64,000 nt of DNA, taken from positions 147,299-211,298 of the forward strand of contig NZ_WLCM01000002.1 of the NCBI RefSeq assembly GCF_013317235.1, read 5' to 3'. The stretch's first letter is position 1. Each line of letters begins with the position of its first letter. The translations under genes and the position numbers were made by a program. The notes below the pieces were generated by a model that had not been told where the DNA came from, did no database searches, and was given only the letters and a program-made list of their open reading frames with translations. Positions 8,029 to 17,345 of the stretch are shown here, in pieces. Source of the stretch: Leisingera sp. ANG59. GTDB lineage: Bacteria > Pseudomonadota > Alphaproteobacteria > Rhodobacterales > Rhodobacteraceae.

Positions 8029-9102
8029 ATGACGATCGCCGACCCCGACACGCTGAGCACCGAGGCCCGCCGCGCCCGGCTGTTCACCCGGATCAATAAG
8101 ATGGACGCCTGGTTCCAGGTCTTTGGCCTGGCCTGGGTCACCCCGGTTCTGAAAGCCGCCGCCGGGGACAATCCCAGGGCGCAGATCAAGGAAATCTGGC
8201 GGCTGCTGGCGGTTCCCGTCATCGCCATTGCCGCGTTCCTGATGCTGTGGGCCGTGCTGGCGCCCAAGGTGCAGACTTCGCTGGGCGCCATCCCCGGCCC
8301 GGGTGCGGTGTGGACCGAAGCGGTGAACCTGCATCAGGATGCGCAGGCCAAGGCCGCCAAGGAGCGGGCCCATTACGAGAAGGTGGAGGCCCGCAACCAG
8401 CGGTTCATCGACCGCGGCCAGCCGGAGCAGGTGAAGGATATCCCCTATACCGGCGCGCCGTCCTACTACCAGCAGATCCGGACCTCGATCCTGACCGTCT
8501 TCTTCGGCTTCCTGATCGCCGCCGCCGTGGCGATCCCGCTGGGCATCCTGGCGGGCCTGTCGCCGGCCGCGAACGCGGCCATCAACCCGCTGGTGCAGAT
8601 CTTCAAGCCGGTGTCGCCGCTGGCCTGGCTGCCGATCGTGACCATGGTGGTTTCGGCGCTTTATGCCACCAACGACGGGCTGTTCTCCAAGTCGTTCCTG
8701 GTCTCTGCCATCACCGTCACGCTGTGTTCGCTGTGGCCTGCGCTGATCAATACCGCGCTGGGGGTGGCCTCCATCGACAAGGACCTGGTGAATGTCTCCA
8801 AGGTTCTGAAAATGAACACCTGGACCAAGATCACCAAGCTGGTTCTGCCGTCGGCGCTGCCGCTGATTTTCACCGGGCTGCGGCTGTCGCTGGGGGTCGG
8901 CTGGATGGTGCTGATCGCGGCTGAGATGCTGGCGCAGAACCCGGGCCTCGGCAAATTCGTCTGGGACGAATTCCAGAACGGCTCCAGCCAGTCGCTGGCC
9001 CGGATTATCGTTGCGGTGCTGACCATCGGCGTCATCGGCTTCCTGCTGGACCGGGTGATGTACGCGCTGCAGTCGCTGTTTACCTTCACGAACAACCGGT
9101 GA
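8029..9102 (+). CDS. nrtB: Nitrate ABC transporter permease
   Basis: A 357-aa inner-membrane permease. A cytoplasmic N-terminus of about 60 residues leads into a first membrane segment (AVPVIAIAAFLMLWAVLAPK, shifted slightly). Next comes the charged loop rich in Ala/Lys/Glu found in NrtB, then a BPD-type permease domain with five or so further helices. The EAA-type loop that contacts the ATPase is in the stretch IDKDLVNVSKVLKMNTWTKI. It shares the operon with nrtA and lies 6 nt before the fused ATPase gene, so the three form one importer. Confidence 0.94.
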   Translation: MTIADPDTLSTEARRARLFTRINKMDAWFQVFGLAWVTPVLKAAAGDNPRAQIKEIWRLLAVPVIAIAAFLMLWAVLAPKVQTSLGAIPGPGAVWTEAVNLHQDAQAKAAKERAHYEKVEARNQRFIDRGQPEQVKDIPYTGAPSYYQQIRTSILTVFFGFLIAAAVAIPLGILAGLSPAANAAINPLVQIFKPVSPLAWLPIVTMVVSALYATNDGLFSKSFLVSAITVTLCSLWPALINTALGVASIDKDLVNVSKVLKMNTWTKITKLVLPSALPLIFTGLRLSLGVGWMVLIAAEMLAQNPGLGKFVWDEFQNGSSQSLARIIVAVLTIGVIGFLLDRVMYALQSLFTFTNNR

Positions 9103-9108
9103 GCCGTC

Positions 9109-10791
9109 ATGAGTGTTCTTGAGTTAAAAAACGTCTCCAAGAGCTTTGGTGAAGGCACCGCCCGCACTGACGTTCTGAAAAACATCAACCTGCAGGTTCA
9201 GGAGGGCGAGTTCCTGGTGCTGCTGGGCTTTTCCGGCACCGGCAAGACAACCCTGATCAACCTGATGGCCGGGCTGGAGAGGCCGGCGGAAGGGGTGGTT
9301 ACGTACCGGGACAGGGCCATCACCGGCCCCGGTCCCGAGCGCGGCGTGATCTTCCAGAGCTATTCGCTGATGCCCTGGCTGACGGTGAACGGCAATGTCG
9401 CCCTTGCGGTGGACACGGTCTTTCCCGGGCTGTCCAAGGCGGGGAAACAGGCAAAGGTGGACCATTATGTAAAAATGGTCGGCCTCAGCCACGCCGCGAA
9501 CCGCCGCCCCGCGGAACTGTCCGGCGGGATGCGCCAGCGGGTCAACGTGGCGCGGGCGCTGGCGATGGACCCCGAGGTGCTGCTGCTCGATGAGCCGCTG
9601 TCGGCGCTGGACGCGCTGACCCGGGCCAATCTGGCGGATGAAATCGAGGCGATCTGGGAGGCGGACAAGAAGACCTGCGTGCTGATCACCAACGACGTGG
9701 ACGAGGCCATTCTGCTGGCTGACCGCATCATCGTACTGAACCCGGATGGCAGCCTGGGGGAGGAGTTCACCGTCGCCATTCCCCGCCCGCGCGACCGCTC
9801 CGCGATGAACACGGACGAGAGTTTCAAGCGCCTGCGGGCGGCGGTCACCTCCTGCCTGATGGACGTGGGCATCAAGGCGCGGGCCGAAGGCACGAAGACC
9901 CTGCCGGATGTCACGCCGATCCACGGGCTGCCGGCGGCCGTGGCCGAGGCCGCGAAGTCGATCACCGAGGAGCGGTTTCTGGATTTCTCGCAGCTGCACA
10001 AGATCTATCCCACCCCCAAGGGGCCGCTGACGGTGGTCGAGGATTTCAACCTCAAGATCAACAAGGGCGAATTCATCTCGCTGATCGGCCACTCGGGCTG
10101 CGGCAAGTCCACCGTGCTGACCATGGCCGCCGGGCTGAACGCGATTTCCAAGGGCGCGATCAAGCTGGACCGCCGCCACGTGGAGGGCGCCGACCCCGAG
10201 CGCGCGGTGGTTTTCCAGTCGCCCAACCTCTTCCCCTGGCTCACCGCGCGGGAGAACTGCGCCATCGGCGTCGACAAGGTCTACCCCAAGGCGTCCCAGG
10301 CGGAGCGGCAGGACGTGGTCGAATATTACCTGGAGCGCGTCGGCCTGGCGGACGCGATGGACAAGCCCGCAAACGCCATGTCGAACGGCATGCAGCAGCG
10401 CGTCGGCATCGCCCGCGCCTTTGCCCTATCGCCCAAGCTGCTCTTGCTTGATGAACCCTTCGGCATGCTCGACAGCCTGACCCGCTGGGAGCTGCAGGAG
10501 GTGCTGATGGAGGTCTGGTCCCGCACCAAGGTGACCGCGATCTGCGTCACCCATGATGTCGATGAGGCGATCCTGCTGGCCGACCGGGTGGTGATGATGA
10601 CCAACGGGCCGCAGGCCACGATTGGTAAGATCACCGAAGTAGACCTGCCCCGCCCCCGCACCCGCAAGGCGCTCTTGGAGCACCCGGATTACTACACCTA
10701 CCGGCAGGAGGTGCTCGATTTCCTCGAGGAATACGAACACGGGGCAACACCCAAGCCCAAAGCAGCCGCCAACCAGATTGCAGCGGAGTGA
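9109..10791 (+). CDS. nrtD: Fused two-domain nitrate transporter ATPase (NrtC/NrtD type)
   Basis: A 560-aa protein with two complete ABC ATPase domains in tandem; most nitrate transporters use separate polypeptides. NBD1 (about 1-250) has Walker A GFSGTGKT (40-47), signature LSGGM (137-141) and Glu162. NBD2 (about 290-535) has Walker A GHSGCGKS (327-334), signature MSNGM (424-428), Glu449 and switch His482. NBD1 carries Asn195 at the switch-His position. The Asn of NBD1 and the altered signature of NBD2 would meet in the same ATP site, while the other site is canonical. There is no NrtC-type binding-protein domain. The stop lies 4 nt before nirB. Confidence 0.93.
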   Translation: MSVLELKNVSKSFGEGTARTDVLKNINLQVQEGEFLVLLGFSGTGKTTLINLMAGLERPAEGVVTYRDRAITGPGPERGVIFQSYSLMPWLTVNGNVALAVDTVFPGLSKAGKQAKVDHYVKMVGLSHAANRRPAELSGGMRQRVNVARALAMDPEVLLLDEPLSALDALTRANLADEIEAIWEADKKTCVLITNDVDEAILLADRIIVLNPDGSLGEEFTVAIPRPRDRSAMNTDESFKRLRAAVTSCLMDVGIKARAEGTKTLPDVTPIHGLPAAVAEAAKSITEERFLDFSQLHKIYPTPKGPLTVVEDFNLKINKGEFISLIGHSGCGKSTVLTMAAGLNAISKGAIKLDRRHVEGADPERAVVFQSPNLFPWLTARENCAIGVDKVYPKASQAERQDVVEYYLERVGLADAMDKPANAMSNGMQQRVGIARAFALSPKLLLLDEPFGMLDSLTRWELQEVLMEVWSRTKVTAICVTHDVDEAILLADRVVMMTNGPQATIGKITEVDLPRPRTRKALLEHPDYYTYRQEVLDFLEEYEHGATPKPKAAANQIAAE

Positions 10792-10795
10792 GACC

Positions 10796-13237
10796 ATGAC
10801 CCAGAAACTCGTCATCATCGGGGCCGGCATGGCCTCTGGCCGGGTGATCGAGCATCTGCTCGACGCGGACCCGAACGCCTACGATATCACCCTTTTCAAC
10901 GCCGAGCCGCGCGGCAACTACAACCGCATCATGCTCAGCCCGGTGCTGTCGGGCGAGAAGACCTACGAGGACATCGTCACCCATTCAGACGAATGGTACG
11001 CCGAGCACGGCATCACCTGCCGCTTCGGCGAGCATGTGGTGAAGATCGATCCCGAGATGAAGGTGGTCGAGGGCGAGAACGGCCATGTGCCCTACGACAA
11101 GCTGGTGATCGCCACCGGCTCCGCCCCCTTCACTATCCCGGTACCGGGCCACGACCTGCCGGGGGTGATCTCCTACCGCGATCTGGACGACACCAACGCG
11201 ATGATCACCGCCGCTGCCAAGGGCGGCAAGGCAGTGGTGATCGGCGGCGGGCTCCTGGGGCTGGAAGCCGCCGCGGGCCTCAAGGAGCGCGGCATGGACG
11301 TGACCGTGCTGCACCTGATGGGCCACCTGATGGAACGCCAGCTCGACGAGGCCGCGGGCTACCTCTTGCGCAAGGACCTGGAGGCGCGCGGCATCACCGT
11401 GAAGACCCAGGCCTCCACCAAGGCAATCCTGGGCGAGGACCGCGCTCAGGCGGTGCATCTGGAAAGCGGCGAGACGCTGGGCGCCGATCTGGTGGTGATG
11501 GCGGTGGGCATCCGTCCGGAAACCCGGCTCGCCACCGACGCGCATCTGGACGTAGCGCGCGGGATCGAGGTGAACGCGCAGATGCAGACCTCCGACCCCG
11601 ACATTTATGCGGTCGGCGAATGCGTGGAGTTCGGCGGCCATCTGTTTGGCCTCGTCGCGCCGCTTTACGATCAGGCGAAAGTGCTGGCGGACAGCCTCCT
11701 GGGCCAGCCGAATGCCTTCGTGGTCAAGGAACTGGCGACCAAGCTCAAGGTCACCGGCTGCGACCTGTTCAGCGCCGGGGATTTTGCCGAGGGCGAAGGG
11801 CGCGAGGACATCGTCTTCCGCGACCCCTCCCGCGGGGTTTACAAGCGGCTGGTGATCGAGGACGACCGGCTCGTCGGCGCGGTGATGTATGGCGACACCG
11901 CCGATGGCAGCTGGTTCTTCGGCCTGATCAAGGACGCCACCGATATCGAGGAGATGCGCGAGACGCTGATTTTCGGCCCGGCCTTCCAGGGGGGCGCTTC
12001 CGCGGACCCTCTGTCAGCCGTTGCAGCCTTGCCGCCTGAGGCGGAGATCTGCGGCTGCAACGGCGTCTGCAAGGGACAGATCACCAGCGCCATCGACGGC
12101 GGCGCAACCGACCTCGGCGCGATCCGCTCTGAAACCAAGGCCAGCGCCTCCTGCGGCACATGCACCGGGCTGGTGGAGCAGCTTCTGCAAGTGACGCTGG
12201 GCGACGACTTCCAGATGCCGCAGGCGCAGCCGGTCTGCGGCTGCACCGATCTCAGCCACGAGGACGTGCGCCGCCTGATCAAAAGCCAGGAGCTGAAAAG
12301 CCAGGCCGCGGTCTGGCAAGAGCTTGGCTGGACAACCCCGAACGGCTGCCATGTCTGCCGCCCGGCAGTGAACTACTACCTGCTGGCCGACTGGCCGCTG
12401 GAATACTGCGACGACCCGCAAAGCCGCTTTGTGAACGAGCGCAAGCACGCCAACATCCAGAAGGACGGCACATTTTCCGTGGTGCCGCGCATGTGGGGCG
12501 GCATCACCACGCCCGACGAACTGCGCGCCATCGCCGATGCCGCCGACAAATACGACGTGCCGACGGTCAAGGTCACCGGCGGCCAGCGCATCGACCTGCT
12601 GGGCGTGAAGGGCGAGGATCTGCCCGCGATGTGGGCAGATCTGAACCGCGCCGGGCTGGTCTCGGGCCACGCCTATTCCAAAGGGCTGCGCACGGTGAAG
12701 ACCTGCGTCGGCACTGACCACTGCCGCTTTGGCACCCAGGACTCGACCGGGCTGGGCATCAAGCTGGAGAAACACCTCTGGGGCTCCTGGACCCCGCACA
12801 AGCTGAAGCTCGCGGTCTCCGGCTGCCCGCGCAACTGCGCCGAGGCGACCTGCAAGGACATCGGCGTGGTCTGCGTCGACAGCGGCTATGAAATCCACGT
12901 CGGCGGCGCCGCCGGCATGGAGATCAAGGGCACCGAGATCTTGTGCAAGGTGGCAACCGAAGAAGACGCGATCGAGGTGATTTCGGCCATGACCCAGATC
13001 TACCGCGAGAACGCCAAGTACCTGGACCGGATCTACAAATGGCTCGCCAAGGTGGGGCTGGACTGGGTCAAGGCGCAGATCGTCGAGGACATCGAAAACC
13101 GCAAGGCGCTCGCCGCCCGGTTCGAGCTCTCGCAATCCGTCTACCGCAAGGACCCCTGGGCCGAACACGCGCAGGACAGCACCACCCGGGCGCAATACGC
13201 GCCGCTTGCCAATCTCACACTGGAGGCCGCGGAATGA
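10796..13237 (+). CDS. nirB: Assimilatory NAD(P)H nitrite reductase large subunit
   Basis: An 813-aa enzyme reducing nitrite to ammonium. The order is FAD domain (IIGAGMASG near residue 8), NADH-binding domain (VVIGGGLLGLEAA near 147), and two BFD-like [2Fe-2S] modules (CGC...C with CGTC near 419-455, then CGC...CHVC). A siroheme/[4Fe-4S] reductase core follows, with ligands CVGTDHC near 637-643 and CPRNC near 677-681. All cofactor cysteines are visible. An upstream in-frame ATG adds six residues inside the ATPase gene; the start used here begins exactly at the Rossmann strand. Its TGA overlaps the nirD ATG. It corresponds to NasB of Paracoccus. Confidence 0.96.
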   Translation: MTQKLVIIGAGMASGRVIEHLLDADPNAYDITLFNAEPRGNYNRIMLSPVLSGEKTYEDIVTHSDEWYAEHGITCRFGEHVVKIDPEMKVVEGENGHVPYDKLVIATGSAPFTIPVPGHDLPGVISYRDLDDTNAMITAAAKGGKAVVIGGGLLGLEAAAGLKERGMDVTVLHLMGHLMERQLDEAAGYLLRKDLEARGITVKTQASTKAILGEDRAQAVHLESGETLGADLVVMAVGIRPETRLATDAHLDVARGIEVNAQMQTSDPDIYAVGECVEFGGHLFGLVAPLYDQAKVLADSLLGQPNAFVVKELATKLKVTGCDLFSAGDFAEGEGREDIVFRDPSRGVYKRLVIEDDRLVGAVMYGDTADGSWFFGLIKDATDIEEMRETLIFGPAFQGGASADPLSAVAALPPEAEICGCNGVCKGQITSAIDGGATDLGAIRSETKASASCGTCTGLVEQLLQVTLGDDFQMPQAQPVCGCTDLSHEDVRRLIKSQELKSQAAVWQELGWTTPNGCHVCRPAVNYYLLADWPLEYCDDPQSRFVNERKHANIQKDGTFSVVPRMWGGITTPDELRAIADAADKYDVPTVKVTGGQRIDLLGVKGEDLPAMWADLNRAGLVSGHAYSKGLRTVKTCVGTDHCRFGTQDSTGLGIKLEKHLWGSWTPHKLKLAVSGCPRNCAEATCKDIGVVCVDSGYEIHVGGAAGMEIKGTEILCKVATEEDAIEVISAMTQIYRENAKYLDRIYKWLAKVGLDWVKAQIVEDIENRKALAARFELSQSVYRKDPWAEHAQDSTTRAQYAPLANLTLEAAE

Positions 13238-13566
13238 GCTGGATCGACATTGGCCATATCGAAGACATCCCGCTGCACGGCGCCCGGGTGGTGAAGACGC
13301 CCGTGGGCTGCGTCGGCCTGTTCCGCACTGGCCCGGCGGAGGTCTTTGCCGCCTCCGACCGCTGCCCGCACAAGGGCGGCCCGCTGTCGGAAGGCATCGT
13401 GCACGGGCAAAGCGTGACCTGCCCGCTGCACAACTGGGTCTTTGACCTCAACACCGGCGAGGCGCAGGGCGCCGACGCGGGCCGGATCGAGACCTATCCG
13501 CTGCGCGTGGAGGCCGGCCGCCTGCTGATCGACGGCGCCGCCGTCGGCAAGCGGAGTGCGGCGTGA
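13234..13566 (+). CDS. nirD: Rieske-type nitrite reductase small subunit
   Basis: A 110-aa Rieske [2Fe-2S] protein. The ligands Cys44/His46 (CPHKGG) and Cys63/His66 (CPLHNW) are all present, unlike enteric NirD, which lacks a cluster. This is the arrangement of Paracoccus NasG, where the protein carries electrons from the NADH-oxidising NasB to both nitrite and nitrate reductases. Start and stop both overlap neighbours (ATGA with nirB, TGATG with nasA), so the three proteins are probably made in fixed ratio. Confidence 0.95.
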   Translation: MSWIDIGHIEDIPLHGARVVKTPVGCVGLFRTGPAEVFAASDRCPHKGGPLSEGIVHGQSVTCPLHNWVFDLNTGEAQGADAGRIETYPLRVEAGRLLIDGAAVGKRSAA

Positions 13567-16196
13567 TGGCGGGCGGCTCTCCGGCAGAGGTGCGCTCCGC
13601 ATGTCCCTATTGCGGCACCGGCTGCGGCGTGCTCCTGCGCCGGGATGGCGCGGGCGGGCTGGAGGTGCGCGGCGACCCGGACCACCCGGCCAACCGCGGG
13701 CGGCTCTGCTCCAAGGGGCTGGCGCTGGGGGAGACGCTGGGGCTGGAGGGCCGCCTGCTGGCCCCGCAGGTGAACGGGCAGGAAACGGATTGGGACAGCG
13801 CGCTGGACCTGGTCGCCGCCAAGTTCCGGCAGGCGGTGGAGGAGCACGGCCCGGGCAGTGTCGGCTTCTACCTGTCGGGGCAGATGCTGACCGAGGACTA
13901 TTACGTCGCCAACAAACTGATGAAGGGATTTCTCGGCTCCGCCAATATCGACACCAACTCCCGCCTCTGCATGGCCTCCACCGTTGCAGGACACAAACGC
14001 GCCTTCGGCACTGATACAGTGCCCGGCACCTATGAGGATCTGGATCAGGCCGATTTGATCGTTCTGGCGGGCTCCAACCTGGCCTGGTGCCACCCGGTTC
14101 TGTACCAGCGCATTCTGGCGGCGCGCGAGGCCCGCGGCACCCGGCTGGTGGTGATCGACCCCCGCCGCACCGCCAGCTGCGATCAGGCGGACATGCATCT
14201 GAAGCTGCGGGCGGGCAGCGACGTGGCGCTGTTCAACCACCTGCTGGCGGCGCTCCATGAGGGCGGCGCGCTGGATGCGGAGTTTCTGCAGCATGTGCAT
14301 GGACTGGGTGAGGCGCTGGACGCGGCCAATGCCGCCGATGCCGCAGTGACCGGGCTGGAGGAGGCCGAAATCGCGGCGTTCTGCAATCTGTGGATGCGCA
14401 CCGAAAAGGTGGTGACCGTCTTCAGCCAGGGGGTGAACCAGTCCACTTCCGGCGCCGACAAGGTGAACGCGATCCTGAATTGCCACCTGGCAACGGGGCG
14501 GATCGGCAAGCCCGGCTGCGGGCCATTCTCAGTCACCGGCCAGCCCAACGCCATGGGCGGGCGCGAGGTGGGCGGGCTGGCCAACATGCTGGCCTGCCAT
14601 ATGGATCTGGAAAACCCGCAGCACCGGGCCGCGGTACAGGCGTTCTGGGGCGCCCCGGCGATGCCGGAGCGGGCGGGCCTGAAGGCGGTCGACCTGTTCC
14701 GCGCCGCGGGCAACGAACGGCTCAAGGCGCTATGGATCATCCACACCAACCCGGCCGTCACCATGCCGGAGGCCGATGCCGTTGCCGCCGCCATCAAGGC
14801 CTGCGATTTCACCGTGGTCAGCGACATCACCGCCGCAACCGATACCGCGCGGCTGGCGGATGTGCTGCTGCCCGCCGCCGCCTGGGCGGAAAAGGACGGC
14901 ACCGTTACCAATTCGGACCGCACCATCAGCCGCCAGCGCGCGGTTCTGCCGCCGCCCGGCCAGGCCCGTGCCGATTGGGACATTCTGGCCGATGCGGGCC
15001 GGCGCATGGGCTGGGGCGCGGCGTTTGATTATCAGTCTCCGGCGCAGATCTTCCGCGAGCATGCTGCGCTGTCGGGGATTGCCGGCAGTTTCGGGCTGGA
15101 CTTTGACATCTCCCGCCTCAGCACCCTGTCCGATACTGACTACGAAGGGCTGGCCCCGGTGCGCTGGCCGGTCAGCCGCAGCCGCCAGGGCGGGCGGTTC
15201 TTTGCGGACGGGCGGTTCTTTCACCCGGACGGCAAGGCCCGGATGCTGCCGGTCCGCTGGCGCCCGCCGGCTGCTGCGCAGGACCGCCGCTACCCGTTCC
15301 GCCTGAACACCGGCCGCATCCGGGACCAGTGGCACACGATGACCCGCACCGCGCGGGCGCCGCGGCTGTCGGGGCATCTGGCGGAACCCTTTGCCGATAT
15401 CCACCCGGAAGACGCGCGGCGGCTGGGCTTGCGGCCCGCGGAGCTGCTGCGCCTCAGCAGTCCGGAGGGGCAGGCGATCCTGCGGGCGCGGATCACCGCG
15501 GATGTGCAGCCCGGCGACCTGTTCGTGCCGATCCACTGGACCGGGGAAACCGCCCCTTCGGCGCGCATCGACACCCTCGTCGCCGCCGCTACCGACCCAG
15601 TTTCGGGGCAGCCCGAAAGCAAGGGGGCCGTTGTTGCGGCGGAACGCTGGCAGCCTGCCTGGTACGGGTTTGCCGTCTCCTGCCGCCCGATGGCGCCGCG
15701 GACGGAGTACTGGGCGGTGGCACGGACCGGCGCCGGGTACCGGGCGGAACTGGCCGGGCTGGCCCCGCTGGCGGACCTTGAGGCGGTTGCCCGGGATCTG
15801 TTCGCGCTGCCGCAGGCCGACGTTCAGGTGATGACGGACCGCCGCAAGGGTATTGCCCGGCTGGCCTTGCACCAGGATGGCAAGGTCATGGCCGCCCTGT
15901 TCACCGCGCAGGAGCCGGTGGCGGTCCGCCGGGATTACCTGGCGGGGCTGCCGGGCACCTGTGCCGCAGCTGTCCTGACCGGCGTTCCGGCGACGGGCCA
16001 GCCCGATCCCGGCCCGGTGGTCTGCGCCTGTTTCAGCGTCGGGGCCAACACCATTCTGCAAGCCATCGAAAGCGGCGGGCTGATGAGCGTGGCAGACGTC
16101 GGCGCCGCCTTGCAGGCGGGCACAAACTGCGGCTCCTGCCGGCCCGACATCGCCGGGCTGCTGGCGCGCCGCCCGTTCAGGCAGGCCGCGGAATAG
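13566..16196 (+). CDS. nasA: Assimilatory nitrate reductase catalytic subunit
   Basis: An 876-aa cytoplasmic molybdenum enzyme (bis-MGD) reducing nitrate to nitrite. The N-terminal [4Fe-4S] site is Cys13, Cys16, Cys20 and Cys48 (CPYCGTGC...LCSKG). It is followed by the molybdopterin oxidoreductase body and the dinucleotide-binding domain from about residue 570. A C-terminal BFD-like [2Fe-2S] module has CAC near 819-821 and CGSC near 854-857. No signal peptide is present, which fits the assimilatory type. There is no dedicated NAD(P)H subunit nearby, so electrons probably come through NirB/NirD. A GTG one codon upstream is an alternative start. Confidence 0.95.
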   Translation: MAGGSPAEVRSACPYCGTGCGVLLRRDGAGGLEVRGDPDHPANRGRLCSKGLALGETLGLEGRLLAPQVNGQETDWDSALDLVAAKFRQAVEEHGPGSVGFYLSGQMLTEDYYVANKLMKGFLGSANIDTNSRLCMASTVAGHKRAFGTDTVPGTYEDLDQADLIVLAGSNLAWCHPVLYQRILAAREARGTRLVVIDPRRTASCDQADMHLKLRAGSDVALFNHLLAALHEGGALDAEFLQHVHGLGEALDAANAADAAVTGLEEAEIAAFCNLWMRTEKVVTVFSQGVNQSTSGADKVNAILNCHLATGRIGKPGCGPFSVTGQPNAMGGREVGGLANMLACHMDLENPQHRAAVQAFWGAPAMPERAGLKAVDLFRAAGNERLKALWIIHTNPAVTMPEADAVAAAIKACDFTVVSDITAATDTARLADVLLPAAAWAEKDGTVTNSDRTISRQRAVLPPPGQARADWDILADAGRRMGWGAAFDYQSPAQIFREHAALSGIAGSFGLDFDISRLSTLSDTDYEGLAPVRWPVSRSRQGGRFFADGRFFHPDGKARMLPVRWRPPAAAQDRRYPFRLNTGRIRDQWHTMTRTARAPRLSGHLAEPFADIHPEDARRLGLRPAELLRLSSPEGQAILRARITADVQPGDLFVPIHWTGETAPSARIDTLVAAATDPVSGQPESKGAVVAAERWQPAWYGFAVSCRPMAPRTEYWAVARTGAGYRAELAGLAPLADLEAVARDLFALPQADVQVMTDRRKGIARLALHQDGKVMAALFTAQEPVAVRRDYLAGLPGTCAAAVLTGVPATGQPDPGPVVCACFSVGANTILQAIESGGLMSVADVGAALQAGTNCGSCRPDIAGLLARRPFRQAAE

Positions 16197-16207
16197 GACG
16201 GATTCAG

Positions 16208-17011
16208 ATGACGTGTTCCCCGGCAAAACCGAAGGCGGCAGGCTCTCTGGCTCTGGTGGGTGCCGGCCCCGGCGCCCGCGACCTGCTGACGCTGCGCGCG
16301 GTGCAAAGGCTGCAGCAGGCTGATACGGTTTTTTATGACCGCCTGGTCGAGGAAGAGGTTCTTAACCTGGCACCGCCTGCAGCCAAGCGGGTCTTTGTAG
16401 GCAAACATGTCGGTGCCCACAGCTGGCCTCAGGACAGGATCAACGCGGCCGTCGTGGCAGAGGCCTTGAAGGGCCGCCGGGTCGTGCGCCTGAAATCGGG
16501 GGACCCCAGTATCTTCGGGCGTGCTGCGGAAGAACTGGCCGCCGCCCGCGCAGCAGGCATCGATGCGGAAATCGTACCCGGGATCACCGCCGCATCTGCC
16601 GCCGCTGCGCAAACCGGCACTCCTCTGACCGAACGCGGCGTGTCCGACACGCTTGTGCTGACCACAGCCAGATGCAAGGCCGGAGACCCTCTGCCGGACT
16701 GCGTCCGGCACGCGAAGCCGGGAACCACAATTGTCTTTTACATGTCGGTGGGGCAGGCATCCAGGGTACGCGACGGGCTGCTCCGCCAGGGCATGTCCCC
16801 CTCCGCTCCGGTCACGATAGCTGCGGATGTGTCCAAGCCGGCTGAACGGACTGTCACTTGCGGTCTCAGCGTGCTCCCGGAAACGCTGGAATTGCTTGGG
16901 ATCTCAGGTTGTGCAGCCATAATCATCACATTTCCAAAGCCCGGGTCCGGTCAGCTTCCCCTCCAGGCAACCCCGCTGTGCCAGGAAATGGCGCAGATAG
17001 GGGCGGGTTGA
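16208..17011 (+). CDS. cobA: Uroporphyrinogen-III C-methyltransferase (SUMT)
   Basis: A 267-aa SAM-dependent methyltransferase making precorrin-2, the first step from uroporphyrinogen III to siroheme, the prosthetic group of NirB. It has the family motifs LVGAGPGARDLLTLRA, YDRLV, VRLKSGDPSIFGR and VPGITAASAAA. Only the methyltransferase domain is present; the dehydrogenase/chelatase half found in CysG is absent and must be supplied elsewhere. It lies 11 nt after nasA as the last gene of the nitrate operon. The C-terminal 25 residues after the fold are unconserved in appearance. Confidence 0.93.
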   Translation: MTCSPAKPKAAGSLALVGAGPGARDLLTLRAVQRLQQADTVFYDRLVEEEVLNLAPPAAKRVFVGKHVGAHSWPQDRINAAVVAEALKGRRVVRLKSGDPSIFGRAAEELAAARAAGIDAEIVPGITAASAAAAQTGTPLTERGVSDTLVLTTARCKAGDPLPDCVRHAKPGTTIVFYMSVGQASRVRDGLLRQGMSPSAPVTIAADVSKPAERTVTCGLSVLPETLELLGISGCAAIIITFPKPGSGQLPLQATPLCQEMAQIGAG

Positions 17012-17345
17012 TGCGGCTTCGGCGTCGCCCGGAGCGCTCCCGTCTGCCCTGCTGCCGACGGTTGCGGTTTCGAGGCCATTCTGGAGGTTGTGACAGCATT
17101 TCAGCCAGCTTTCGAAGCGAGCACAGAAAACGGCAAGCAAGGATGCATTCTTCAGCGCTCACGCATGGAAGGTCACGGTGCGTATCCGCCGCGGATCGAT
17201 CATTTTGCCCCGTATTCCTTATGCCGCACAGGCGAAGGCTGTCATATTGACTAAAGACCGATGAGGGCTCAGAGCGGCCCAAAACTTCCATTGCAAAAAA
17301 GGCGCGCCATTCCTGACGCGCCCTTCTTTTCACACAGTCGTTGGC
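17012..17345. other. Intergenic region between cobA and tatC
   Basis: 334 bases between convergent genes. Apart from the tatC terminator at its right end I see nothing supportable: no gene with a Shine-Dalgarno, no tRNA, and no clear terminator for the nitrate operon on the plus strand. Confidence 0.6.
17295..17323 (-). terminator. Intrinsic terminator of tatABC
   Basis: On the minus strand, GGCGCG and CGCGCC form a stem followed by TTTTTT, starting about 20 nt after the tatC stop codon. Confidence 0.8.

Noticed and set aside
17012-17294. Possible gene or small RNA between cobA and tatC
   Set aside because: Short frames lack Shine-Dalgarno sequences and coding character, and no tRNA-like or stable fold was recognised.
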